A DNA stretch of 17,018 nt, taken from assembly GCA_003024985.2 (NCBI GenBank), contig PXIH01S0029815.1. The stretch is one strand, 5' to 3'. This document shows, piece by piece, positions 9,596 through 17,018 of this stretch. The translations under genes were made by a program, and so were the position numbers. How positions within the stretch are numbered: position 1 is the stretch's first letter; every line of letters starts with the position of its first letter. This DNA comes from Euperipatoides rowelli. Its lineage: Eukaryota; Onychophora; Udeonychophora; Euonychophora; Peripatopsidae. The notes beneath the pieces were generated by a model that was not told where the DNA came from, did no database searches, and saw only the letters and a program-made list of their open reading frames with translations.

Positions 9596-9909
9596 TAGGG
9601 ATGCACCGATTAATCGGCAGGTAATCGGCCTAATCGGCTCTTTTCCGATTAATCGGTAATCGGCATGTTTTTGCCGATTAATCGGCTNTGGCCGATTACT
9701 GCAATGTAATTAACAAATTAGGGATTTTTCATTGGGCTGCTAACTTTTAATGCAGAGTTGTCCGATTACTGCAATGTAATTAATAAATTAATGATTTTTT
9801 ATTGGGCTACTGACTTTTAATCAAAAGTTGGCTGATTAATCGGTAATCGGACGATTATTAAAGGCCGATTAATCGGTAATCGGCCAATGTGCTTATAGGT
9901 GCATCCCTA
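9596..9909. mobile_element. Complete hAT-type MITE, 314 bp
   Basis: The element starts TAGGGATGCACC and ends GGTGCATCCCTA, a perfect 12-bp terminal inverted repeat. It is flanked by the exact 8-bp duplication CTTGTAAC (9588-9595 and 9910-9917). These features place it in the hAT superfamily as a non-autonomous miniature element with no coding sequence. Subterminal regions are packed with the palindrome CCGATTAATCGG and its variants (GATTAATCGGTAATCGG), which could fold into hairpins or bind a transposase. The centre holds a 70-bp tandem duplication (9692-9761 and about 9762-9831) beginning CCGATTACTGCAATGTAAT. An N at 9688 lies inside, so the internal repeat number may be imperfect. Confidence 0.95.
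9692..9831 (+). repeat. 70-bp tandem duplication inside the hAT MITE
   Basis: Two copies of a 70-bp block start at 9692 and 9762. Both read CCGATTACTGCAATGTAATTAA at the start and contain ATTGGGCT and CTTTTAAT further in. They have diverged by about ten to fifteen per cent by eye, mostly in the second half. Confidence 0.85.
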
Positions 9910-9917
9910 CTTGTAAC
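9910..9917 (+). repeat. Target site duplication of the hAT MITE (right)
   Basis: CTTGTAAC directly follows the terminal repeat and equals 9588-9595. Confidence 0.9.
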
Positions 9918-10762
9918 ATATTTTGTCAATACTGTACAGGTACAATACAATTGTATACCACAGCTAACCCTTGCTTAACCGGATATGTAGTGCCATTCTT
10001 GTGTAGAATAACATGGCTACTCATTGCACTGCTGCTACATCAGATATTTAGATTGTAGATCAGTTCACTAACACATTTTTTTATTTACAGTCGGCTGTTT
10101 TTATAAAAACAACTCAAAACAAACACAAGTAGGTTAAAAATAAAACTTTAACAGTTTTAATGTTTTTATTTACATTAAAAATATATTCTCTAAGAATGTT
10201 TGAAATCTTAATAAAAACATTTAAATTTTAATATCGATTTGGTTATACTACATACTTATTTTAGAAAGCAATAGATTTTCTTTTCTTATCAACTCTAGGT
10301 TTTCAAATTTAATTTAATTTTAAGTTAGTTTAATAGTGAAAATCAGCTTTCTAAGTAAGGTAAAATTAGATTTACAGTCTAATTGAATTTTTAAAAAAAA
10401 TGCAATATTTGGTTATTAAAATGCAATCACACGTTTTATTAGCACTAGTACTGCTCTATGAAGAATCAAACTGATCACACATTCATCAGATGAGCTTTCT
10501 CTCCAAAAGGTTTGCTAACCTTTGTCTTGCCAGAGATGCAGGTAAAAATACTGAAAGTGGCAACAAAATAAGTGTTTTTGTAAAAAAAAAAAAAGACTAA
10601 TAACTTATTAACTATTTTTTTTTTTCCCCAAATGATTATTTTCTTTAAATTTTTAATAATTACTCTATCTTTGACAAATTTGCAAATATTGATATACTTT
10701 TTTAAATAAAAATTATATTAAACTAAAAAATATATGAGCATGGCATTTCGGCTTAACGCTTT
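9918..10762. other. AT-rich non-coding stretch
   Basis: No gene is supported. A short frame around 10490-10535 followed by CAG/GTAAAA looks a little like an exon, but its translation (MSFLSKRFANLCLARDAG) does not fit the next calcium-channel exon, which should encode the arginine-rich S4 segment. Confidence 0.5.
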
Positions 10763-11371
10763 CTGGTCTTAACGAACTGAGCTCATGTTATTAGTTTTCC
10801 CATTCTAGACTTAGAACAAGCTGAGCTTGTTTTCACATTAAAAAAATTCTGTACAAAAATATACGAGTTGAACTCGTTCTTAAATTATTTCATGTTTGAA
10901 ATCAATTATTTAGTTACAAAACGAGCTACTATTTGTCACAATCGATCAAGAAATGACTGAATTTTGACAAATTTTCTGATCTCTATTATATGTTATACAG
11001 CGTATAGAGTACAATATATAGATCTTACATGGATGATCATCTGGAAATGAAATTTTTGAACAATTACATGATCATTCAGGTATAAAATAGATTTTTAGAA
11101 TGAAGAATATAATGACAAAGACTTTAATATTAAAATAAATATCAATACAATCAGAAAATATATCATAATAAAACTATTTTAAGTTCAATATTAGCCTACA
11201 ATAGAAATTGCTGCCACTAGAATTTTACTAAATCTGAAAATGCATTCAGAAAAATATTGATAAAAAATATTATTTTACACTTTAAAAAAAAAAAAACTAG
11301 TAATTCTTATTTAGGAAGAATATATTTATTAGATTTGAACATTTTATAAAGATAATTGAATCCGTTTTGAC
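10763..11371 (+). mobile_element. Dispersed repeat copy 2, Penelope-related non-autonomous element
   Basis: The first 320 bases match copy 1 (8308-8672), including palindromes at 10815-10831 and 10863-10877. The following 290 bases match copy 3. Around 11210-11285 it carries a decayed version of the start of the Penelope-like block at 13561: the string CTGCC-CTAGA, then TTCAGAAAAATATT-ATAAAAAATAT. The shared tail (TTATTTAGGAAGAATATATT to TTTTGAC) does not occur in the Penelope block. I infer a non-autonomous derivative with its own tail. It ends at about 11371, and copy 3 follows within ten bases. Confidence 0.65.
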
Positions 11372-11380
11372 ATAGCCTAC

Positions 11381-11786
11381 ACAAATTTTCTGAATGCTAC
11401 AGTATATACTGTATATGTATTTCAATATAGATTTATAGATATTACATGACGATCATCTGAAATTTAAATTTTAGAACAATTACCAGATCATTCATGTTTA
11501 AATAGATTTTTAAAATGAAGAATATAATGAAGAAAGACATTATTATAATAAATATCAAAACAATAAGAAAATTTATCTAATAAAACTTTTTTTAGATTCA
11601 ATATTACTGTAGTATTAAAAATCTGCCGTTAGGGTTTTTTTATCACTAAAACGTCTTCAGAAAAATATTACCGTAATAAAAATATTATTTCATACTTTAA
11701 TATAAAAAAATATAGTCAGTCTTATTTAGGAAGGATATATTTATTAGATTTGAACATTTTATAAAGGTAATTGAATCCCTTTTGAC
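11381..11786 (+). mobile_element. Dispersed repeat copy 3, 5'-truncated, head-to-tail with copy 2
   Basis: Starting at ACAAATTTTCTGA, the sequence matches copy 2 from 10967 onward to the same tail ending TTTTGAC. The offset is 414 bases, so the two form a head-to-tail partial dimer. Identity is about 80% by eye, with small indels. The part AAAAATCTGCCGTTAGG (from about 11615), followed by TTTTTTTATCACTAAAACG, closely matches 13561-13600, which starts the Penelope-like RT block, and supports common ancestry. Confidence 0.65.
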
Positions 11787-11814
11787 TAGGAATTTTTTTC
11801 AATTCATTGAAATT

Positions 11815-11898
11815 AGCCCAGTCTACAAAGGGAAGACTTATTAAAATAGGCCAGACTGGAATGGGAAGACCTATGAAAATAGGTCAGACTGGAAAGTG
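11815..11898 (+). repeat. 33-bp minisatellite, about 2.5 copies
   Basis: Units begin at 11815, 11848 and 11881. The core reads AGRCCAGACTGGAAWGGGAAG and ends ATKAAAAT. The first unit is the most diverged. It lies directly after dispersed repeat copy 3. Confidence 0.8.
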
Positions 11899-12621
11899 TT
11901 AATAGCTTAAATCTAATAAAGTTAATATTTGTTTTATGGCAATTAACAAGATCTAGTTGCAATATCAACTCTGAGACACATACATATAATTATCCAGATA
12001 GGCAGGAAGTGAAAATTACATTTATTGTAATTTTGTTAATGTTAATTCAATGTGATTGGGGGGGAGAGACTTTTTGGAATTATTTGTTTTAATATAAAAA
12101 TATTGAACTATCATATTTTAGTTGATAAAATTTTTATAGAAATATCAACTATACTAAAATATACAGATATATTTTTATTACTGGACAATGAAATGTATGA
12201 ATGTGTGTTGTTGTGGTCTCTGAGTGGGAGGAGGATCTATATTTAAAAGCATCTAATGAAGAATATAATTTATTCATTTATTTACTAACCTTCTTGAAGG
12301 AAAAGACCTTAGTCTTATTACATAATTGCAAAGCCAGAAAATAAGAAACAAACTATAAACCAAAACAAAAATAAAGAAAAAAATGTAATTTATGTAACTT
12401 GTTTTACATCAATTTGACAGTCCAAATTTTAAAGAATCAAGTTTAAAACATATACAGTGCATCAAATGCTCTGTATGTTATATCTAAAAGAAATGGAAGT
12501 GATAAAATTATTTGAAAATTCCAATCTTATAATGAATTTGGAGTTTTTAAAATATATTCATCAATTGGTATAATATTATCACGCAATATTTATAATAATA
12601 ATAATAAAAAGACCTTTATTG
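11899..12621. other. AT-rich stretch, no gene found
   Basis: There is no recognisable exon or repeat. A 64-residue plus-strand frame (12052-12246) has no family resemblance. An (ATA)n-like run precedes the hAT element at about 12592-12608. Confidence 0.55.
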
Positions 12622-12629
12622 GTATAAAC
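12622..12629 (+). repeat. Target site duplication of the larger hAT element (left)
   Basis: GTATAAAC directly precedes the left end of the element and is repeated exactly at 15285-15292. Confidence 0.88.
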
Positions 12630-13060
12630 CAGCGTTTCGCAAACTTTTTCAAGTGAGGACCAGTGTTTGTAAAATTTTTCTTCCGTGGCCCATCAAAAAT
12701 TTTTGATGAGCTTTCTTTTTTCTTTTTTAGTTGTCAAAACATTTTATTTGATTAACTTTTTTTTTTAATATCTAGCCCTAACGTTTTATTGTATTATTTA
12801 CCAAGTATACCAAACATCATATCAACTAAATAATCCGCAATCATATTATAATTTAACGTTGATTAATATCAATAAATCCGAATAAAAGATAAACATTTAA
12901 TAAATAAAATTTCATTTAACATTTTATCTTTTTATTTATTTTAACATGATATTTTAATATTCAAAGTAATAAATTAGGTTTATTTTAAATTAGATTTTAG
13001 ATTCATAAACTAAAAAACGAATAATTATATTTTTAATGAGTAGGGTGATGCTGTTTCCCC

Positions 13061-13195
13061 TCAAATAGCAAACTCTAAATCAAGAGGAAAAGATGTCAAC
13101 TTGATCCTTAAATCTGGCTCAACATTATTAAGAATTGATTGGGAGAGATAGGTAGTGAATGAGAAAAAAGAATTATGACTTCTTGCAGTTGAGTG
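13061..13195 (-). pseudogene. hAT transposase C-terminal relic
   Basis: The minus-strand frame from 13195 down to the stop at 13061-13063 encodes 44 residues. They include SFFSFTTYLSQS, then LNNVEPDLRIKLTSF. This resembles the C-terminal dimerisation region of hAT transposases of the ZBED5/FAM200 type, where a TTYLCE-like motif precedes a conserved VE-DLR-L run. The stretch between the two motifs is much shorter than usual, so an internal deletion is likely. An upstream stop (TAG, 13198-13196) separates it from further in-frame sequence (HSATAAYLKNKVFPAKN). It cannot make a working transposase. The family match is from memory of the motif. Confidence 0.7.
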
Positions 13196-13449
13196 CTACA
13201 GAAAACAAATATTTTTAGCAGGAAATACTTTGTTTTTTAAGTATGCTGCTGTGGCTGAATGTAAATAAAGAAAAAGAAACAGGAATATAAAATTGAAAAT
13301 GTCTAATAAGACTTTTTATTAGACAACTACTTTATATAAAAAAAAATAATGCTGGTACAATGTCTTTGGGATGACTGACATATGTCATCCCAGCTATAAT
13401 TTAGTAATAACTATTTATAGAAATAAAACAATACTAACTCGGATGACAC

Positions 13450-13559
13450 CGGTCAAGCCCAAATAATAAGACGACTAACTTTATTACTTTTATTCTCTTT
13501 TGTTTGCACACATTTACACAAATTAAAACTATTATCTTTGATAAGTATATGAATAGATT
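13450..13559 (+). repeat. 110-bp exact repeat, copy A, ending at an N
   Basis: The block starts CGGTCAAGCCCAAATAATA and ends ATGAATAGATT. It is identical to 14662-14771. Copy A ends exactly at the N at 13560 and copy B starts exactly after the N at 14661. Perfect identity and coincidence with both Ns suggest the two copies are one genomic sequence present on two contig ends. Confidence 0.95.
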
Positions 13560-13560
13560 N

Positions 13561-14531
13561 AAAAATCTGCCGCTAGAGGTTTTTTTTATCACTAAAACAT
13601 GCCTTCAGAAAAATATTAATAAAAAATATCATTTCGCACTTATTACCACAGTAGACAAGGCTTCCAAAAATTTTGCTATTTTATGAAAACTTATTATTAT
13701 TCAGTTATTTATACTGAAATAAATGATTCTTCTACATTTAAATCGTGACTATGATATGAATTCTATTATAACTAAATGCAAAACCTTTTATGCTAAGTTT
13801 AATATCCCTTTTGATAACAAAATGGAATTTCCATCCCTATATGCAATCCCAAAACTCCATAAGGATGTGCTTGCTTTTCGCTTCATTACCTCTTGCAAAA
13901 AAAGTATATTTAAGCCTTTAGGTATATTGCTTAATTACATTTTAGATTTTATTTTTAATAGAATTAATTTTCTAATCTACCCGGGAACTGGATTATTAAT
14001 TCTAATGATAAACTTCTACAATTTTTCACAAACCTTTTTTCAAATAAATTAAATATTATTCCTGAGGGTTTATCTATTTTCGATTTTAAAAATCTATACA
14101 CCAGTCTCCCTTTACATCTTATTATAGAAGTTTTATCTATATTATTTGAAAGATTTTTTGCCTGTCAATTTTTCATTCAAAATTTTTGGTGTTAAATTTA
14201 ATCTTGATCTGTCACAGCTTAAAGAGATCATGATTTTTACAATTAATAACAATTATATCTTTGTAAAAGGTACATTTAAAATTCAAATAATGGGAATCCC
14301 ACAGGGAATAGCTTTTGGCTCAAATCTCGCCAATCTCTTTCCTTTTTTTTATTATGAGAATATTTTCGCCACCACCCATGGAGACAGAACCTTTTATAGG
14401 TATATCGACAATCTTCTCTGTTATAATTATGTCTCTGATGTGTTTAATTTAGATATTTACCCTAAAGAGCTATCACTTTCACATGTTGGCAATGATAGCA
14501 ACTTTGTTGCTTATCTGGATCCAAGGGTGTA
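13561..14531 (+). pseudogene. Penelope-like reverse transcriptase, broken
   Basis: Motifs of a Penelope-like element (PLE) reverse transcriptase appear in order on the plus strand. VDKASKNFAI is at 13651-13680 and the PLE hallmark LYAIPKLHK at 13837-13863. Motif A, FDFKNLYTSLP, is at 14079-14111, motif B MGIPQG at 14290-14307 and motif C RYIDN at 14398-14412, followed by IYPKELSL and AYLDP. The frame changes at least four times (near 13680, 13740, 13970 and 14170). Motif C has Asn where the second catalytic Asp is expected, from a single G to A change at 14410. The thumb and any GIY-YIG endonuclease are missing; sequence departs from the family at about 14525. It is not functional. The subfamily within PLEs is not assigned. 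Confidence 0.85.
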
Positions 14532-14536
14532 TATAT

Positions 14537-14583
14537 GGGGGGGGTGGGGGCAAGGGGGCCCTGCCCCCCCAAAAAAAAAAATT
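14537..14583 (+). repeat. G-run/C-run hairpin followed by poly-A
   Basis: Runs of G (14537-14544, 14546-14550, 14554-14558) are followed by CCCTG, a C-run (14564-14570) and eleven A. GGGGGCAAGGG can pair with CCCTGCCCCC to form a strong hairpin, and the G-runs could form a quadruplex. Similar G-rich and C-rich ends occur in miniature DNA transposons of marine invertebrates, but no terminal repeats were found here. It truncates the Penelope-like block. Confidence 0.6.
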
Positions 14584-14661
14584 GCTGTGTTTATAAGATA
14601 CTTTTCTTTTATCATTTTTAAACTTATTACTTCTCTTTTTATCTCATAAAACATATCCTGN

Positions 14662-14771
14662 CGGTCAAGCCCAAATAATAAGACGACTAACTTTATTACT
14701 TTTATTCTCTTTTGTTTGCACACATTTACACAAATTAAAACTATTATCTTTGATAAGTATATGAATAGATT
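14662..14771 (+). repeat. 110-bp exact repeat, copy B, starting after an N
   Basis: This is identical to 13450-13559. After it the sequence continues TGCAATGATCACAC into the right part of the hAT element, which is the expected continuation if copy A and copy B are one sequence. Confidence 0.95.
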
Positions 14772-15281
14772 TGCAATGATCACACATGTGAAAAATATGC
14801 AGGAAGATGGTTCACAATCTTCCAGTATGAACGAATCAATATTAAAAAAAAAAAATACGTAGCAAACATTATCACATTCAATCTATTCCGATAATTGTTT
14901 TTCAAATAAACATTAGTAAGATTAAGGTTTAACCATTAGATGGTGTGTTGAGCTGCAATATTTTACAGTGACTCTATACATAATTGTCATTCGACAATAT
15001 GCTATTTATAGTAAAAAAAATATAGTCTACTATTAATAGAATAATGAAATTAAAATTTACGTAACATATTTTGCTAATAAAATAACAAATATTAAAGTTT
15101 TTGTTAAAATGCATACATATTTAAGTTGTTAACAAAAATGTTAACATTGAAGTTTATGAAAACATAATATTTTGTTAATAAAATAATAAATAGTAAATTT
15201 TTTTTTTCATGCTTAAGTTGTCACAGACCGGTACTTTCTTTCCAAGGCCCGGTACCGGTCCTCGGACCACACTTTGGGAAA
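14772..15281. other. Right interior of the hAT element, AT-rich
   Basis: No transposase motif was recognised here on either strand. Near the right end the sequence becomes GC-rich (GACCGGTAC, CCCGGTACCGGTCC), as is usual just inside hAT ends of this type. Confidence 0.55.
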
Positions 15282-15284
15282 CTG

Positions 15285-15292
15285 GTATAAAC
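15285..15292 (+). repeat. Target site duplication of the larger hAT element (right)
   Basis: GTATAAAC directly follows the terminal CTG and equals 12622-12629. Confidence 0.88.
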
Positions 15293-15732
15293 AATACATA
15301 TAAAAGCATTCAATATATTATTCAAATACAAATTAAAAATCCTACCCACACACTACATTTCTACAGTGCCAAATCAATCAAGCATTATCAAAAGCATAAT
15401 AATGTAAATTTATTAACAAAAACATCATTCAAAAAACCTCTTGTCAATTATAGAAAACTATTTCTTAAAGTTGTGTTCCTAATCTCCATTTGAAGGCTAT
15501 TAAAAATTGCACCTACATCAATCAGTGGCGCTCTGTCAGAATGTTTCGAGCATGTATAATTGATCTTCACCATACTTCCATTTCTACTCATCTTAAACAA
15601 TATTTTATATACAGTATATACAGTATATATACAGTACAAACAGTAGGCTATATGTGTGGGTGTACTGTACTTAAGCAATGTATTCAATTAAAATTTATTG
15701 CACTTAGTTGATTAAAAAGATAAATATTTCAG
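15293..15732. other. AT-rich stretch with TACAGTATA cluster, no gene
   Basis: No exon was recognised. At 15608-15634 three close copies of TACAGTA form a short tandem stretch. Overlapping 73-94-residue frames on both strands look like chance. Confidence 0.5.
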
Positions 15733-15779
15733 GGCATGATGGCATAGTGGTGACAGCCTAGGCTTCCTATGCCTATGGC
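15733..15779 (+). repeat. Possible tRNA-derived SINE head
   Basis: GGCATGATGGCATAGTGG resembles the 5' part of tRNA-derived SINEs, and TGGCATAGTGG (15740-15750) fits an RNA polymerase III A box. No clear B box (GGTTCGANTCC) follows at the expected distance, so this is at best a truncated or degenerate SINE. Confidence 0.3.
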
Positions 15780-15826
15780 CAGTGCTGTAGCTATAGAATT
15801 TTATTTATGTGAGGGGGTGGAGAAAT
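15780..15826 (+). mobile_element. Possible left end of a DNA transposon
   Basis: CAGTGCTGTAGCTATAGAATT followed by a G-rich tract (GTGAGGGGGTGG) resembles a frequent invertebrate DNA-transposon terminus of the form CAGTG-CGTAGCTA. No matching inverted end was found to the right, so boundary and type are uncertain. Confidence 0.3.
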
Positions 15827-16460
15827 GAGAAATTTCCCAACTCTGACTCGGTGACTCCTCAAATTCCCAACTCACAACTATTGAACAGTTTTTACTTCTC
15901 CAACANTGTCTCTCAGAAAGGAATCGTTTCTTATAGTAAATTGTTTTACACCCAGTTGGGTTAAATTTGTTTCTGTTATTATCCTAAGGTGGTTTATATA
16001 ATACCATCCATTAATTTGAAGATTGTGGAACACATGCAAATTTTCTGAATTGTTTATAAAGCCTGTTTTGTTAAATATTTAGAAATATCAAACTGACCTC
16101 CTCTCCCTCCCCCACTTTTCAATTTGGGTTGATTTATTTTATGGCTTCAACATCATCAAATGGGCTATAAAAGAAAAAAACATTTTCATTTAACCTGGAA
16201 AAAAATAATTCCCTCACATAGGCTACCTCATAGAACACTCTTTATGCAATCTTGGTTATACTGAACATTCCTGAATTTATGAGCATGCTCCTTATTTAAA
16301 ATTTATATATATTGTGGCCTCTAGAAAATCAAATATAAATAATAAACTGAACAATCTTGGCTACCTGCCGAATGTAAACAAAACACTGTAAATGAAGGGT
16401 TATTCATTCAACATTTAAAATGTATACCAGTTGGACTTTTATTATTGAATCATAACGATT
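15827..16460. other. Non-coding stretch, nothing recognised
   Basis: No gene was identified. A C-rich patch (CCTCTCCCTCCCCCAC, near 16100) stands out. An N at 15906 marks a probable join. Confidence 0.5.
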
Positions 16461-16530
16461 TGTAATGTACATCATCTACTGTATGTAAACCTTCAACTTT
16501 TGAATATATCCTGTATTTAAAAACAAATTT

Positions 16531-16615
16531 AAATATTCTGTAAATATTCGTACCATTTATTTATTCTGTAACGATTGGTAAATTTATTTTTGTGTTTCAT
16601 TCAACTTTTTATAAC
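16531..16615 (+). repeat. 85-bp exact duplication, copy A, ending at an N
   Basis: The block from AAATATTCTGTAAATATTC to CTTTTTATAAC is identical to 16617-16701, with only the N at 16616 between them. This looks like two overlapping contig ends placed side by side. Confidence 0.97.
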
Positions 16616-16616
16616 N

Positions 16617-16701
16617 AAATATTCTGTAAATATTCGTACCATTTATTTATTCTGTAACGATTGGTAAATTTATTTTTGTGTTTCATTCAACTTTTTATAA
16701 C
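16617..16701 (+). repeat. 85-bp exact duplication, copy B
   Basis: Identical to 16531-16615. It continues into ATTTTAATAATAG on the right. Confidence 0.97.
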
Positions 16702-17018
16702 ATTTTAATAATAGCTGACCTTTGTATTGTGTAAACCAATCATGTCAAACTTTGTGTAAATCTGGTCACATGACGATCTCCAATGGAAATTTTAGCGGGG
16801 AATAATTTTTCCTACTATATAAATAAATTTTTGGACATGAATTTTTGCTGAGGACACAATAAATCCTGCTCTTAAAGGAGCCAACTTACACTGGCCAAAG
16901 CCAAAATAGGCCTGTTCTTATAAACTCTCATAGACATTGTAAAAATCTGAACTCATACATCCATAAGCCTACAGTGACCAGGAACAATTATTATTTGCGA
17001 GCTATGTGCCCGATACAA

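Larger units (their letters stand above)
12630..15284. mobile_element. hAT DNA transposon, decayed and interrupted, 2.66 kb
   Basis: The left end reads CAGCGTTTCGCAAAC. The reverse complement of the right end reads CAGTTTCCCAAAG, followed by TGTGGTCCGAGGACC. These are imperfect hAT terminal inverted repeats of the common type ending in GGAAAC-CTG. An exact 8-bp duplication, GTATAAAC, flanks it (12622-12629 and 15285-15292). A minus-strand relic of the transposase C-terminus lies at 13061-13195, so the left end is the element's 3' end. The interior is interrupted by an N-bounded block (13561-14660) with a Penelope-like reverse transcriptase, bordered by 110-bp duplicated sequence. Without that block and one 110-bp copy the element would be about 1.44 kb, an internally deleted hAT. 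Confidence 0.9.
16461..16890 (+). mobile_element. Candidate LTR of a retrotransposon
   Basis: The segment starts TGTAATGTAC and ends ACTTACA. It has a TATA box (TATATAAATA, 16816-16825) only about 35 bases before a polyadenylation signal (AATAAA, 16858-16863), the compact arrangement typical of an LTR. It is followed by CTGGCCAAAG, where TGG could start a tRNA primer-binding site. No second LTR, gag or pol is in the window because it ends 128 bases later. The length is inflated by the 85-bp duplication at 16531-16701. The start is chosen only because it reads TG and is the weakest part of the call. Confidence 0.3.

Noticed and set aside
10481-10500. Minus-strand CTGATGA as a hammerhead ribozyme core, which is known in Penelope-like elements
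   Set aside because: No GAAA box or pairing helices at the right spacing follow, and the site is outside the repeat copies.
10484-10535. Possible next calcium-channel exon (MSFLSKRFANLCLARDAG followed by CAG/GTAAAA)
   Set aside because: The expected S4 exon has Arg or Lys at every third position (SFLRLFRAARLIKLL-like). Only the letters SFL agree, and an in-frame stop lies just upstream.
14511-14783. 90-residue minus-strand frame
   Set aside because: It crosses the N at 14661 and translates the G/C hairpin as a proline- and glycine-rich stretch; not a gene.
15448-15711. Overlapping 79- and 73-residue frames on opposite strands
   Set aside because: Both run through the TACAGTATA cluster, which gives a repetitive YTVYK/YSIYSIY-like peptide; no conserved motif.

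Overview
The window is AT-rich animal nuclear DNA, mostly intronic or intergenic sequence filled with decayed transposable elements. Support for a metazoan comes from short conserved exons bounded by GT/AG splice sites, animal protein families, and an invertebrate-type repeat load: non-LTR retrotransposons, Penelope-like elements and hAT DNA transposons. The heptamer TACTGTA/TACAGTA and the string TAGGC(C)TA recur throughout. I think a marine invertebrate is likely, but I cannot assign a phylum.

Two genes are recognisable, each only in part. On the minus strand, two coding exons (4917-5081, then 1443-1680) encode the central and catalytic part of HSD17B10, the mitochondrial short-chain dehydrogenase. 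They join in frame across a 3.2 kb intron. The exon for the N-terminal NAD-binding glycine loop and the exon(s) for the C-terminus were not found and probably lie outside the window. On the plus strand, one 84-bp exon (8040-8123) encodes the domain IV S3 region of a voltage-gated calcium channel alpha-1 subunit, closest to the Cav2 class. Its neighbouring exons were not found. The two genes therefore lie on opposite strands and close together, possibly interleaved or nested.

Layout: 1-1442, HSD17B10 intron with a hAT-like right end near 757; 1443-1680, exon; 1681-4916, intron holding a tetranucleotide microsatellite, a 71-bp tandem duplication, a second hAT-like end at 2959 and a 5'-truncated non-LTR retrotransposon (3238-4359); 4917-5081, exon; 5082-8039, featureless AT-rich sequence; 8040-8123, calcium-channel exon; 8308-9044, dispersed repeat with palindromes joined to a second non-LTR RT fragment; 9596-9909, intact hAT MITE with perfect 8-bp target duplication; 10763-11786, two head-to-tail copies of the dispersed repeat, which look like non-autonomous Penelope relatives; 11815-11898, 33-bp minisatellite; 12630-15284, a hAT transposon with terminal repeats, 8-bp target duplication and a transposase relic, containing a Penelope-like RT block; 15733-17018, possible SINE head, possible DNA-transposon end and an LTR-like promoter/polyA module.

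Ten single N bases (1101, 4409, 5589, 6804, 8307, 9688, 13560, 14661, 15906, 16616) look like contig joins. At three of them the bordering sequence is duplicated exactly (85 bp around 16616; 110 bp at 13560/14661), which suggests unresolved overlaps and a possibly misplaced contig at 13561-14660. Any conclusion that spans an N, including the order of the two genes, depends on the scaffold being right.
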